Shown: positions 39,857-49,249, numbered from the stretch's first letter. The stretch is 64,000 nucleotides of DNA from Methylobacterium longum (GCF_022179385.1 NZ_BPQS01000010.1:1-64000); one strand, 5' to 3'. Numbers and translations are program-made. The notes: generated by a model from the letters alone, not told the origin.

Positions 39857-40336
39857 ATGGATCGCGGTATGAGCGCCCCCGTTCCGAGCGTCGGCATCCA
39901 GGCCGAGCCCTTCGACACCGCGTCCGAGATCGCCCGGGTGAGCGCCGAGCTCGGCGGCCGGGCGGGGGCCGTCGTCACCTTCACGGGGCTGTGCCGCGAC
40001 GAGGACGGGCGGCTGGCGGCCCTGGAACTGGAGCATTATCCCGGCATGGCCGAGATCGAGATCCTCCGGGTCGCCGAGGACGCGCTGGCGCGCTGGCCGC
40101 TCCAGGCCCTGCGGGTGATCCACCGGCACGGTCTGGTGCGCCCGGGCGACGGCATCGTGCTGGTGGTCACCGCCGCGAGCCACCGGGTCGCGGCCTTCGA
40201 GGCCGCGGATTTCCTGATGGACTACCTCAAGACCCGGGCGCCGTTCTGGAAGCGCGAGCACCTCGCGGACGGCACGACCGGCGGTTGGGTGGAGGCGACG
40301 GCCCGGGACGATGCCGCGGCCGGGCGCTGGGCCTGA
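39857..40336 (+). CDS. moaE: Molybdopterin synthase catalytic subunit MoaE
   Basis: 159 residues (155 if ATG 39869 is the start). MoaE transfers sulfur from the MoaD C-terminus to precursor Z. Conserved features: GAVVTFTGLCRDED, LELEHYPGMAE, RVIHRHGLVRPGDGIVLVVTAASHR and YLKTRAPFWKREH with the catalytic lysine. No moaD beside it. Confidence 0.94.
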   Translation: MDRGMSAPVPSVGIQAEPFDTASEIARVSAELGGRAGAVVTFTGLCRDEDGRLAALELEHYPGMAEIEILRVAEDALARWPLQALRVIHRHGLVRPGDGIVLVVTAASHRVAAFEAADFLMDYLKTRAPFWKREHLADGTTGGWVEATARDDAAAGRWA

Positions 40337-40341
40337 GCGCG

Positions 40342-40488
40342 CTACACGATCAGGGCGTTGAGCAGCACCGCGGCGGCGGCTCCCACGAGCGAGATGCCGA
40401 GCAGGATCACGCTGCTGAGCTGGTCGCCGTTGTCGACGGACCGGCCGGGGCCGAGGGAGCGAACGTGCGTGTCATTGTAGCTGCTCAT
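40342..40488 (-). CDS. Small single-pass membrane protein
   Basis: 48 residues from ATG 40488, supported by AGGAG 7 bp upstream. A hydrophilic N-terminus (MSSYNDTHVRSLGPGRSVDNGDQ) precedes one membrane segment (VILLGISLVGAAAAVLLNALIV) reaching the C-terminus. Family not recognised. Lies between moaE (convergent, 5 bp) and the AI-2E gene (divergent). Confidence 0.65.
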   Translation of the reverse strand: MSSYNDTHVRSLGPGRSVDNGDQLSSVILLGISLVGAAAAVLLNALIV

Positions 40489-40646
40489 GCGGAAACTCCT
40501 GCTGGGGCCGGCGCCTGGGTTCCGGCGGCGTGCGCGGACAACGCGCGGGACGCCGTCCGGTCCCCAAGGCCGCGACGGAACCGGCGCCATCGCACTTGAC
40601 CCGGCGGGGCCCGCGGCGTTCGTGAGCCCGCCACGCAGGAGCGAAG

Positions 40647-41792
40647 ATGTCGGACAGCAGGATTCAGGACGCGGACGGCCCGGCCCGGTCCCGGCGCGGG
40701 ACGGCGCCGCTCGCGGCCTCCGGGATCATCGTGGTGTGCTTCGTGGCGGCGCTGGCGCTGGCCTGGATGTCGGCCGGCACGCTCCTGCTGATCTTCGCCG
40801 GCGTGCTCCTCGGCGTCTTCCTCGACGGCCTGACGCGCGGGTTGGGCCGGATCCTGCCGCTGCCGCGGGGCCTCCGCCTGTCCATCGCCAGCCTCGCGGT
40901 TGCGGCCGCGGTGATCGGCTTCGGGAGCTACGGCGGCGCCACCATCGTGCAGCAGGGCCGCGACCTGGGCACGACGATCAAGGATCAGGCCGGCACCGTG
41001 TCGGGCTGGCTCTCCGAGCGCGGCATCGACGTGCCGAGCCTCGCGCCGCAGGGCGGCGGCAAGGACGGCTCGACCGAATCCAACCAGAAGGAGGGCGGCC
41101 TCGCCGGCCTCGCCTCAGGCCTGATGAAGGGCGGCGGTTCCTTCGTCTCGGATGCCGGCAGCGTCCTCGGCCCGGCCGCGGCCGTGATCCTCGGCCTGTT
41201 CGACGCGCTCGGCAACGTCCTGGTCATCGCCTTCCTGGGCCTCGCCTTCGCGGCGGATCCGAAGGCCTACCGGGACGGCGTCGTCCGGTTCGTACCGCCG
41301 GCGAAGCGCTGGCGCGCGTCGCAGGTCGTGGACGGGGCCGGCGAGACCCTCCGGCACTGGCTGTTCGGACAATTGATCATCATGGCGGTGATCTTCGTCT
41401 GCACCTGGGTGGGCCTCGCCTTCCTCGGCATCGGCGGCGCGCTGATCCTGGGGCTGCAGGCGGGTCTGCTGGCCTTCGTGCCCACGGTCGGGCCGCTGGT
41501 GGCGGGCCTCGTCATCGTCCTGGCCGCCCTGGCCTCCGGCACCAAGGCGGTGATCGGGGCAATCGGCGTCTACCTCGCCGTCCAGTGCCTGGAGAGCTAC
41601 GGCCTGACGCCGTTCATTCAAAAGCGGGCGCTGAACATCCCGCCGGCCACGATCTTCGCCGGGCAGCTGATCCTCGGCGTCATCTTCGGGCTCTGGGGCA
41701 TCGCCCTCGCCCTGCCGCTCATGGCGGTGATCAAGGTCCTGCTGGAGCAGCTCTACGTCGAGGATACCCTCCACGAGCAGCCGAGCAGCTGA
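40647..41792 (+). CDS. AI-2E family transporter (PerM-like)
   Basis: 381 residues with about 8 membrane segments. Central GLDGLTRGLGRILPLPRG-like region, hydrophilic stretch about residues 125-155, then FVPPAKRWRASQVVDGAGETLRHWLFGQL, the family motif, and GLLAFVPTVGPLVAGLVIVL and LESYGLTPFIQKRALNIPPATIF in the C-terminal half. The family includes putative exporters of autoinducer-2 and Na+/H+ antiporters; substrate here unknown. Confidence 0.88.
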   Translation: MSDSRIQDADGPARSRRGTAPLAASGIIVVCFVAALALAWMSAGTLLLIFAGVLLGVFLDGLTRGLGRILPLPRGLRLSIASLAVAAAVIGFGSYGGATIVQQGRDLGTTIKDQAGTVSGWLSERGIDVPSLAPQGGGKDGSTESNQKEGGLAGLASGLMKGGGSFVSDAGSVLGPAAAVILGLFDALGNVLVIAFLGLAFAADPKAYRDGVVRFVPPAKRWRASQVVDGAGETLRHWLFGQLIIMAVIFVCTWVGLAFLGIGGALILGLQAGLLAFVPTVGPLVAGLVIVLAALASGTKAVIGAIGVYLAVQCLESYGLTPFIQKRALNIPPATIFAGQLILGVIFGLWGIALALPLMAVIKVLLEQLYVEDTLHEQPSS

Positions 41793-41813
41793 GCGCCCGG
41801 CCGCGCCGGTCCC

Positions 41814-43046
41814 TCAGCCGCGCAGGGCGCCCTCGATCATCCGGGCGACGGCCAGGGCCCGGCCGTCGTCGCCGAACCGGCCGATCACCTGCACGCCCAC
41901 CGGCAGCCGGTGCCCGGGCACCGGCACGTTCACGCAGGGCACGCCCATCAGCGTCCAGAGCTGGTTGAAGCGCGGGTCGCCCGTGGCCGCCAGGGTCGCG
42001 GGCGCCGCGCCGGGCGCCGAGAAGGTGAGGATCGCGTCGAAATCGGCGAAGACGCCCTTCAGCACCCGCCGGGCGTGGTGGCCGTGGCGGCGGGCGTCGT
42101 CGTACTGGTCCGGGCTGATCGCCGCCCCGGCGTCGAGATGGGCCCGCACCAGGGGCGGCAGCGCGTCGCGCTGCGTGTCGTATTCCCAGGCCAGGGCCAG
42201 CCGGCCCTCGTAGTTCTGGATGATCCTCTGGCGGTCCCAGGCCTGCGTCAGCTCCTGCGGCAGGGCGAGGTCGGTGATCCGCGCGCCGGCCCGCTCCGCG
42301 GCTTGCCGAGCCCGGGCCAGCGCGGCCTCGGCCTCCGGCTCCGGCGCCTCGGCGAAGTCCTGCCGCACCAGGGCGATCCGGGGGGCCGAACCCGCCTCCG
42401 CCCGGTCGATCTCGGGGCGGCCGGTGACCAGCGCCAGGGCGTGGGCGACGTCCGCCACTCCGGCGGCGAACAGCCCGACCGTGTCAAGCGCCCAGGAATA
42501 GGTCTTCACTCCGACCGTCGGAATCAGCCGGAACGACGGCTTCACCGCCGCGCAGCCGCAATAGCTGGCGGGGCGGATCACCGAGCCCGCCGTCTGGGTG
42601 CCGAGCGCCAGGGGCAGCAGGCCGGCGCCGACGGCGGCGGCCGAGCCCGCCGAGGAGCCGCCCGGCGTGTGGCCGGCATCGTGCGGGTTCACCGTCGCGG
42701 TCGGGTCGCTGCTCGCGAAGGCCGTGGTGGTGGTCTTGGCCAGGGCGACGGCGCCGAGCTGCTTCAGCCGGCTCACCACGGCGGCGTCGCCCCGGGGCAT
42801 CCAGCCCGCGTAGATCGCCGAGCCCATCTGGCTCGGCAGGCCGGCGCTATCGATGATGTCCTTCACCCCCACCGCGATGCCGGCGAGCGGCCCGGTCTCG
42901 GGGATCGCCGGTGCCGCATCGCGCGTGACCAGCGCGTGCAGCTCCGGCTCCCGCGCGGCGATCGCGGCCCGGCAGAGATCGATCGCGCCCGCGGGCGTCA
43001 GGGTGCCGGCTGAGATGCGGGCGCGGAGGTCGAGGAGTGACAGCAT
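41814..43046 (-). CDS. Amidase (amidase signature family)
   Basis: 410 residues. Hydrolyses a carboxylic amide. The Ser-cisSer-Lys triad can be placed: Lys62 in VGVKDIIDS, the cis-Ser in PGGSSAGS (131-132) and the nucleophile Ser155 in GTQTAGSVIRPA. Shorter than GatA (near 480) and lacking its C-terminal tRNA-linked region, so not GatA. Substrate unknown. ATG 43046 begins MLSLLDLRARISAG. Confidence 0.9.
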   Translation of the reverse strand: MLSLLDLRARISAGTLTPAGAIDLCRAAIAAREPELHALVTRDAAPAIPETGPLAGIAVGVKDIIDSAGLPSQMGSAIYAGWMPRGDAAVVSRLKQLGAVALAKTTTTAFASSDPTATVNPHDAGHTPGGSSAGSAAAVGAGLLPLALGTQTAGSVIRPASYCGCAAVKPSFRLIPTVGVKTYSWALDTVGLFAAGVADVAHALALVTGRPEIDRAEAGSAPRIALVRQDFAEAPEPEAEAALARARQAAERAGARITDLALPQELTQAWDRQRIIQNYEGRLALAWEYDTQRDALPPLVRAHLDAGAAISPDQYDDARRHGHHARRVLKGVFADFDAILTFSAPGAAPATLAATGDPRFNQLWTLMGVPCVNVPVPGHRLPVGVQVIGRFGDDGRALAVARMIEGALRG

Positions 43047-43139
43047 AATGCATTCAGTCCGCGCCCCGCGGCCCTGTCAACCGAGACGCCACAGGCCGGG
43101 CCATTCCCGAAACGCCGTTGACGAACGCTTTACGCGACC

Positions 43140-44147
43140 GTGCGCATCGTCCGGGTCATGTGGCGTGGCGTATCCCTGTTCTCGGCCCTGGCGCTGTTCG
43201 GCGCCGGCCTCACCGCGTGCTCGGTCAACCATTTCGAGCGGCGCGACCCGTGGCGTGATCAGGCGGAGCAGGTCTGCCTGGCCAAGAAGCTCGTCGAGCC
43301 CTCGGAGTTCATCACGCCGATCGCCGCGATGGACGGGCCGGGCCCCTGCGGCATGCAGCAGCCCTTCCGGGTGACGCGGCTCGCCGGCGGCACGGTCCTG
43401 ATGAAGCAGCGGATGACCCTCGGCTGCCCGGCGCTGGCCGAGGCCGAGGCGTGGCTCGCCGACACGATCCAGCCCGCCGCCAACCTGTATTTCGGCGTGC
43501 CGGTGGCCGAGATCAACGCGGGCTCCTATTCCTGCCGCGGCCGCAACAACCAGCCCGGCGCCAAGCTCTCCGAGCACGGCTACGGCAACGCGATCGACGT
43601 GATGTCGATCAAGCTCGCCGACGGCCACGTGATCACCGTGAAGGGCGGCTGGCGCGGCACGGAGGCCGAGCAGGGCTTCCTGCGCGAGATCTTCCTCGGC
43701 GCCTGCCAGCGCTTCACCACGGTCCTGGCCCCCGGCTCGAACGTGTTCCACTACGACCACATCCACGTCGACCTCGCCCGGCACGACCCGCGCGGGCTCA
43801 AGCGGATCTGCCAGCCGCTGATCAAGTTCACGCCGCAGCTCGGCACCGGCGTCGAGCGGCCCCTGTCCCGCCCGGTCCCGCCGCCGCGCCAGCCCGCCGC
43901 CCCGCAGGCGCCCGTGGATATCGAGGAGGACGATCCCTACGGCGTGTCGCCGATGTCCCGGGCCGGGAGCCCGACCCAGGTCGCCCGCGCCCCGGCGCGT
44001 CCGCCCGCGGCCACGGCCTACACCGCCGCGCCGCCGCCCCGCCCCGCCCCGCGGATCGCGGCCGCCGCACCCGAGGAGCCCGCGCAGGACTACGACGAGC
44101 CGCTGCAGCTCGGTGCGCCGCCGCCGAGCACGGGGCCGATCTACTGA
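43140..44147 (+). CDS. Extensin-like C-terminal family lipoprotein
   Basis: 335 residues from GTG 43140 (ATG 43158 is an equally possible start). N-terminal signal with lipobox-like FGAGLTACS suggests an outer- or inner-membrane lipoprotein. Residues about 55-230 form the extensin-like C domain, related to D-Ala-D-Ala peptidase folds, with SEHGYGNAIDVMS and FHYDHIHVDL as probable zinc and active-site histidines. The last 100 residues are Pro/Ala-rich and disordered. Likely a cell-wall protein; activity unproven. Confidence 0.82.
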   Translation: MRIVRVMWRGVSLFSALALFGAGLTACSVNHFERRDPWRDQAEQVCLAKKLVEPSEFITPIAAMDGPGPCGMQQPFRVTRLAGGTVLMKQRMTLGCPALAEAEAWLADTIQPAANLYFGVPVAEINAGSYSCRGRNNQPGAKLSEHGYGNAIDVMSIKLADGHVITVKGGWRGTEAEQGFLREIFLGACQRFTTVLAPGSNVFHYDHIHVDLARHDPRGLKRICQPLIKFTPQLGTGVERPLSRPVPPPRQPAAPQAPVDIEEDDPYGVSPMSRAGSPTQVARAPARPPAATAYTAAPPPRPAPRIAAAAPEEPAQDYDEPLQLGAPPPSTGPIY

Positions 44148-44324
44148 GCGGTCGGCGACCCCGGCGCATCGCACCGTGACCCGCCGCACCGTGCCCTCCG
44201 CACTGTAGCGGCGGCGCCGCACCCCCCGTCAAAGCGTCGCCGCGGCGGAGCCAGATCTTGACTGGCGGCCCGCCCGGGCCATCGTTCCCCGATGAAGGAC
44301 CGCACATCCGCCGAGGCCCGCGCC

Positions 44325-44786
44325 ATGCGCCCGATCCGTCACAGCCTCGCCCTCGGGCTGGCCCTCCTCTCCCTGGTGCAGCCGGCGCTCGCCCGCTCGG
44401 CCCGGGAGGATATCGAGCCCTCCGAGGAGCGGATCTTCCCGTTCGACGCGCAGATCCCCGGCTGCCAGGATCCCTCGGTGCTGGAGCGGGTCTCGACCAA
44501 CTTCGCCGAGAAGGAGGCGAAGTTCTGGAACTCGTCGATGACGATCCTGTCCTTCGACACGATCGCGCGCACCGCCTGGCGCCCCTGGGGGCTCGACACC
44601 TATCCGCGCCGGTTCTGCACCGCGACCGTGACCACCTCGGACGGCGTCCGCCGCAAGGTGGATTACTCGGTGCGCGAGAGCCTCGGCATCATCGGAGCGA
44701 CCTGGGGGGTCGAGTTCTGCGTCCACGGCCTGGACCGTGATCTCGCCTACGCGTACGCCACCGCCTGCCGGATGGCGCGCCCCTGA
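44325..44786 (+). CDS. Secreted protein of unknown function
   Basis: 153 residues from ATG 44325; ATG 44292 would add 11 residues before the signal. Signal peptide MRPIRHSLALGLALLSLVQPALA. The mature part has four cysteines likely in disulfides (PGCQD, RRFCTAT, VEFCVHG, ATACR), and conserved KFWNSSMTILSFD and GATWGVEFCV. Family not recognised. Two bp before the RNase T2 start, so the pair is probably co-expressed. Confidence 0.75.
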   Translation: MRPIRHSLALGLALLSLVQPALARSAREDIEPSEERIFPFDAQIPGCQDPSVLERVSTNFAEKEAKFWNSSMTILSFDTIARTAWRPWGLDTYPRRFCTATVTTSDGVRRKVDYSVRESLGIIGATWGVEFCVHGLDRDLAYAYATACRMARP

Positions 44787-44788
44787 GG

Positions 44789-45451
44789 ATGCGCCGCCTC
44801 GCCGCCTGCCTCGCCGGCCTGCTGCTCGCCGGTCCGGCCGCCGCCCAGGATTACGGCGGCTTCGCGCGGCGAAGCGCGCCCGGTGATTTCGACTTCTACG
44901 TGCTGGCCCTGTCGTGGTCGCCGACCTACTGCGCGGGCCCGGGCGAGCGCCGGGACGATACCCAGTGCGCCCCCGGCCGCGGCCTCGGCTTCGTCGTCCA
45001 CGGGCTGTGGCCGCAATATGCCCGGGGCTACCCGGAAAACTGCTCGGCCGTGACGCGCTCGCCCACCCGGCAGGCCATGGAGGTGGCCGGCCAGGTCTAT
45101 CCGAGCGAGGGGCTCGCCCGCTACGAGTGGCGCAAGCACGGCACCTGCTCGGGGCTCGACCCCGCCGCCTATTTCGCGGCGGCGCGGGAGGCCCGGCTGT
45201 CTGTGACCATCCCCGACGGCTTCAAGGGCAGGTCGCCCCCGCAGACGCTCGCGCCCATCGAGATCGCCCGGCAATTCGTGGCCGCCAACCGCGGCCTGCG
45301 GCCCGACATGATGGCGGTCACCTGCACGCGGGGCCGGCTGCAGGAGGTCCGCATCTGCTTCGGCAAGGACCTGCGCGGCTTCACGCCCTGCCCCGACGTC
45401 GCGCGCGGCAATTGCCGCGCGCCGGACGTCACCCTCGACGCGGCGCGCTGA
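44789..45451 (+). CDS. Ribonuclease T2 family endoribonuclease
   Basis: 220 residues with a signal peptide ending at AAA-QDYGG. Both catalytic segments are intact: FVVHGLWPQ with the first histidine and RYEWRKHGTCSG with the second. Residues LSWSPTYC and paired cysteines fit the T2 fold. Cleaves single-stranded RNA in the periplasm or outside. Preceded by a small secreted Cys-containing protein, possibly functionally linked. Confidence 0.92.
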   Translation: MRRLAACLAGLLLAGPAAAQDYGGFARRSAPGDFDFYVLALSWSPTYCAGPGERRDDTQCAPGRGLGFVVHGLWPQYARGYPENCSAVTRSPTRQAMEVAGQVYPSEGLARYEWRKHGTCSGLDPAAYFAAAREARLSVTIPDGFKGRSPPQTLAPIEIARQFVAANRGLRPDMMAVTCTRGRLQEVRICFGKDLRGFTPCPDVARGNCRAPDVTLDAAR

Positions 45452-45517
45452 GATTTTTCGGCGGTTTGGGCCCCCGCGGCTGGACCTGGGGCGCGGGATC
45501 CGCTTCACGGCCCTCCC

Positions 45518-46366
45518 ATGAACTATCGGCACGCCTTCCACGCCGGCAACCACGCCGACGTGCTCAAGCACCTCGTGCTGGCGCGGGTGCTCGACCACCT
45601 GCGCCTGAAGGACAAGCCGTTCCGGGCGCTCGACGCCTTCGCGGGCCTCGGCGTCTACGACCTGGAGGCCGACGAGGCCGCCCGCACCGGCGAGTGGCGC
45701 GAGGGCTGGGGCCGGATGGACGCGCCCTTCGCGGAGCCCGTCGAGGCGCTGCTCGCGCCCTACCGCGCGGCCGTGGCGGCGGTGCGCGCGCGCTACGGCG
45801 CGAGCGCCTATCCGGGGTCCCCGGCGGTGATTCGCGAGGCCCTGCGCCCCGGCGACAAGGGCGTGTTCGTGGAACTGCACCCGGCCGACGCCGAGACGCT
45901 GCGGGACCGCTACGCGCGCGACCCGCGCACCAAGGTGCTGAGCCTCGACGGCTGGGCGGCGGTCAACGCCCAGATCCCGCCGCCCGAGCGGCGCGGCCTC
46001 GTGCTGATCGATCCCCCCTACGAGGTGCCCGGCGAGATCGAGCGGCTCGGCGCTCATCTCGCCCGCGCCGTGGCGAAGTGGCCGACCGGCATCTTCCTGG
46101 CTTGGTATCCGGTCAAGGATGCCGCCGCCCTCGACCGCATGGTCCGCAGCCTCGACGGCGCCCTGGTCCGCCCGGCGCTGCGCCTCGACCTGCTCATCGA
46201 CCGGCCCGACGATCCGACGCGGCTGAGCGGCAGCGGCCTGATCGTGGTGAATCCGCCCTGGCGGCTCGCCGAGGAGGCGATGCTGTTCCTGCCAGCCCTC
46301 GCGGAGCGCCTGGCGCGGGCTGCCTTCGGAGGGTTTCGCTGCGATCCGATCGGCCGGGCGGCCTGA
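45518..46366 (+). CDS. rlmJ: 23S rRNA (adenine-2030-N6)-methyltransferase RlmJ
   Basis: 282 residues. Starts MNYRHAFHAGNHADVLKHLVL, the RlmJ hallmark. Motif I around ALDAFAGLGVYDLE binds S-adenosylmethionine; the catalytic DPPYE is in LVLIDPPYEVPGE. C-terminal GSGLIVVNPPWRL matches the family. Modifies A2030 of 23S rRNA; generally non-essential. Confidence 0.94.
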   Translation: MNYRHAFHAGNHADVLKHLVLARVLDHLRLKDKPFRALDAFAGLGVYDLEADEAARTGEWREGWGRMDAPFAEPVEALLAPYRAAVAAVRARYGASAYPGSPAVIREALRPGDKGVFVELHPADAETLRDRYARDPRTKVLSLDGWAAVNAQIPPPERRGLVLIDPPYEVPGEIERLGAHLARAVAKWPTGIFLAWYPVKDAAALDRMVRSLDGALVRPALRLDLLIDRPDDPTRLSGSGLIVVNPPWRLAEEAMLFLPALAERLARAAFGGFRCDPIGRAA

Positions 46367-46588
46367 CCGGACAGCATTGATCCCGCCTTCGGAAGCTGTT
46401 TCGCCGCCGGCTTAAGTCGATGCGGCCTCCCCGCAATCAATTGTGGCGTAAAAACCACATGGATGGCGCGAGCAGCGGCAGGGATACAGAAGTGCTCAAA
46501 AATTATGCAAATGCCAGTTCTTTGATTTTGTGTCATTCGCCCCGCGATGTCAGCTTAGCGGTAGACGAACCCGAACGAGCTGCGAACC

Positions 46589-47875
46589 ATGCTGACGCGA
46601 TCCACCCTCACCGGCCTCGCCGCCGTGATGCTGTCCTCGACCAGCATTCTCGCGGCCGATCTGGCAGCCCCCGCCCCGGTGCCGGTGCCGCCCCCGGCCG
46701 AGCCCTGCAAGGCCACGCTCCTCGGCCCGACGTTCGGCGGCCTCATCAAGGCCAACCCGAACCCGACCTGCTTCGCCGCCGGCCCGCTCGGCGACCTCTA
46801 CGTGGGCGGCGCCGTGACCGGCTACGGCTACACGCAGACCAACCCGTTCGCGTCGTTCTCGACGCCGGCCGCTCCGAACGACCGGGACCGTGCCGCGCGG
46901 TTCGACTTCTCGAACATCCAGGGCGTCATCCAGAAGCCCGAGGGCGCCTTCCAGTTCTACGTGCAGGCGGGCGGTTACTCGATCCCGCAGCTCGGCTTCC
47001 CGACCCTCGGGACGTTCACCCAGACGGACCTGCTGTTCGGCCCGGTTCCCGTCGCCTTCGGCAAGATCCAGATCAACGATGAGTGGTCGGTCCAGGGCGG
47101 ACGGATGTTCACCCTCATCGGCACCGAGCTGCTGTTCACCTATCAGAACTTGAACATCAACCGCGGCCTCCTGTTCGTGCAGGAAAACTTCATCAACCAG
47201 GGCGTGCAGATCAACTACAGCAGCGGCCCGCTCTCGGTGTCGCTGGCCGGAACGGACGGCTTCTTCTCCAACGAGATCACGTGGTTCACCGGCAACGTCG
47301 CCTACAAGCTCGACGACTTCAACACGATCGGCGTCAACGGCGGCCTGAACCTCGGCCGGACCAACGCCTTCGCCCGCAGCCCGCGCTACCAGTTCGCCAC
47401 CCCGGGCTTCCAGCAGAACAGCGGCATCTTCGACATCAACTACACCTACGCGAACGGTCCCTGGATCGTCTCGCCCTACTTCCAGTTCACCAACGTCGAG
47501 CGCGATCCCCGCGTGGGCATCAACGCCTCCGCGTCGACCTACGGCGGCGCCCTCCTGGCCGCCTACTCGTTCACCGACAACTTCTCCATCGCGGGCCGCA
47601 TCGAGTACACGGAGCAGACCGGCGTGCGCGGCGGTACCACGCCCAACCTGCTGGGCTTCGGCCCCGGCAGCAACGCCTTCTCGTTCACGGTCACGCCGAC
47701 CTTCACGTTCGACCGCTTCTTCTTCCGGGTCGAGTACGCCCACGTCGAACTCGGCGGCATCACCCGCGCCGCCATCACCGACGAGGGGCTGCTGATCCCC
47801 GGCACGGGCTTCGGCCGGGCGGGCAACCGCACCTCCCAGGACCGCTACATGGTCGAGACCGGCATCACGTTCTGA
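46589..47875 (+). CDS. Outer-membrane beta-barrel porin
   Basis: 428 residues. Signal peptide MLTRSTLTGLAAVMLSSTSILAA, then a Pro-rich linker and many amphipathic strands with aromatic girdles (GDLYVGGAVTGYGY, FQFYVQAGGYSIPQ, NVAYKLDDFNTIGVNGGLNLG), ending in ETGITF with the C-terminal Phe recognised by BamA. Belongs to the putative beta-barrel porin families of alphaproteobacteria. Preceded by an AT-rich segment (46430-46560) with a TGTGG/CCACA hairpin and followed by a terminator. Confidence 0.85.
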   Translation: MLTRSTLTGLAAVMLSSTSILAADLAAPAPVPVPPPAEPCKATLLGPTFGGLIKANPNPTCFAAGPLGDLYVGGAVTGYGYTQTNPFASFSTPAAPNDRDRAARFDFSNIQGVIQKPEGAFQFYVQAGGYSIPQLGFPTLGTFTQTDLLFGPVPVAFGKIQINDEWSVQGGRMFTLIGTELLFTYQNLNINRGLLFVQENFINQGVQINYSSGPLSVSLAGTDGFFSNEITWFTGNVAYKLDDFNTIGVNGGLNLGRTNAFARSPRYQFATPGFQQNSGIFDINYTYANGPWIVSPYFQFTNVERDPRVGINASASTYGGALLAAYSFTDNFSIAGRIEYTEQTGVRGGTTPNLLGFGPGSNAFSFTVTPTFTFDRFFFRVEYAHVELGGITRAAITDEGLLIPGTGFGRAGNRTSQDRYMVETGITF

Positions 47876-47912
47876 CGGTCACGCAGGTTCCGGCCGCCGG
47901 GCCGGATCGTGG

Positions 47913-47946
47913 AAGCCCTCGGCCTCGCGCCGGGGGCTTTCTCGTT
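47913..47946 (+). terminator. Terminator of the porin gene
   Basis: AAGCCCTCGG (47913-47922) pairs with CCGGGGGCTT (47930-47939) over a 7-base loop with one mismatch, followed by TCTCGTT. It lies 37 bp beyond the porin stop. Confidence 0.6.
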
Positions 47947-48162
47947 CGTGCCGCCGGGATCCGAGTCCGGTGGCGAATATTGTAAGCCTGACGGTACGTA
48001 TATTGGAATACTGACCGATCATTATGTTGCGGATAAACTTGGAACGTCGCGGGTCTACCGCCGACCGTTCCGGCGCGAATCTTTCCGGGTTCTTGCATCG
48101 ACCGCGCGACATCATGTAATCTTGGCGGTGTACCGGCGCCGCCCGGGTCGGGGTTGACGCGC

Positions 48163-48489
48163 ATGGTGTCGGTTGAGGTTCTTTCGGTCGCGCTTCGCCG
48201 CCTCGCCGTGCCGGGGATGACCGCGAAGGCGTTGCGCGCCGCCCTGCGGGAGAAACACCCGGAGGCCTCCAAGAAGGCGATCGTGCGTGCGGCCTTCCTG
48301 GCCCTGATCGAGGCGCAGTCCCAGGACGGTCAATCCGGCGGCTGTTCCGTGGAGGCGCTGCACGGCTTCGCCCTCGCCGAGCGCGCATCCGGCGACGATG
48401 GGCCGATGATGCTCAGCCCGCGGCGCAGGCGGCAGCAGCGCCACGTGGCCGCGGAGGCCGCCGCCGCCGCGGCGATCGTGGCGGCCTGA
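48163..48489 (+). CDS. Hypothetical protein
   Basis: 108 residues from ATG 48163. Not recognised. N-terminal half is helical (VLSVALRRLAVPGMTAKALRAALREKHPEASKKAIVRAAFLALIE); C-terminal half has an Arg run (RRRRQQR) and an Ala run. No signal or membrane segment. Codon use is normal for the genome. Preceded by an AT-rich stretch (47985-48130) that could hold its promoter. Confidence 0.5.
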   Translation: MVSVEVLSVALRRLAVPGMTAKALRAALREKHPEASKKAIVRAAFLALIEAQSQDGQSGGCSVEALHGFALAERASGDDGPMMLSPRRRRQQRHVAAEAAAAAAIVAA

Positions 48490-48506
48490 GGGAGGCCGGC
48501 CGCGGC

Positions 48507-49058
48507 TCAATCCCGCCGGAGCAGGCGCCGACCCGGGCGGTGGCCGTCTTCGCCGGTGTCGCGGAAGCCGAGCTTGAGGAGCAGGCCCCAGGAGGCGACG
48601 TTGGCCGGGCGGCACTCCGCCACGAGGGTGCGCGCCGGGAAGCGCTGTCGCAGCGCCTCGATGATCGCCGAGAGCGCCTCGAAGGCGTAGCCGCGCCCCC
48701 GGGCGGCGCCGCCGATCCAGTAGCCGATCTCGATCACGCCCGCGCCCCGCAGGTGCGTGCCCACCACGCCCACCAGTTCGCGCCCGGACGAGCCCTGCGC
48801 GGCGTCCTCCGCGGTGGCCCGCCGCCAGGCACCGAGGAAGCGGTCCTGGCCGCGCGCGCCGCTGCGAATCAGATCCTCGGCATCCTGCAGCGTGAACGGC
48901 GTCGGCAGGAAATCCACGGCGGCGGTGATCGCGGGGTCGTCCGTGAGCCGACGCAGGGCCTGCGCATCCTCGGGCCGCAGCGCGGCGATCGACAGGCGGC
49001 CCGTCTCGATCCCGGGCATGTCGGAGAGGCTGTCGCGGGCGGCGCGGATGGTAAACAT
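48507..49058 (-). CDS. GNAT-family N-acetyltransferase
   Basis: 183 residues if ATG 49058 (MFTIRAARDS) is the start; starts at 49118 and 49130 are possible. RimJ/RimL-like: ETGRLSIAALRPEDAQALRRLTDDPAI at the N-terminus, IGYWIGGAARGRGYAFEAL holding the acetyl-CoA pyrophosphate loop (RGRGYA) and PANVASWGLLLKLGFRDTG at the C-terminus. Substrate may be a ribosomal protein or small amine; not resolvable. Confidence 0.85.
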   Translation of the reverse strand: MFTIRAARDSLSDMPGIETGRLSIAALRPEDAQALRRLTDDPAITAAVDFLPTPFTLQDAEDLIRSGARGQDRFLGAWRRATAEDAAQGSSGRELVGVVGTHLRGAGVIEIGYWIGGAARGRGYAFEALSAIIEALRQRFPARTLVAECRPANVASWGLLLKLGFRDTGEDGHRPGRRLLRRD

Positions 49059-49249
49059 CCTCCCGATGTGGGGTGCCGGCCCGGACGGGGAAGGCACGAA
49101 CCCGACCACCCCGGTCATCCCCGACGACACGCGAAAACACCCGCCGTTCCTTCGCGTCAGGGTCGCAGACCTGCGGGACGGGAACGGTTGCTTAACCTGA
49201 ATCCGTCTTCATTGGGGCATCAAGTTGCGTCAGGCAAACGGGTGCGTCG

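Noticed and set aside
43119..43134. Possible CtrA site upstream of the extensin-like gene (TTGACGAACGCTTTAC)
   Set aside because: Two mismatches to TTAA-N7-TTAA and too close to the start codon; similarity could be chance.
47909..48157. 82-codon plus-strand frame after the porin gene
   Set aside because: It begins within the porin terminator and runs through AT-rich non-coding sequence; composition unlike real genes here.
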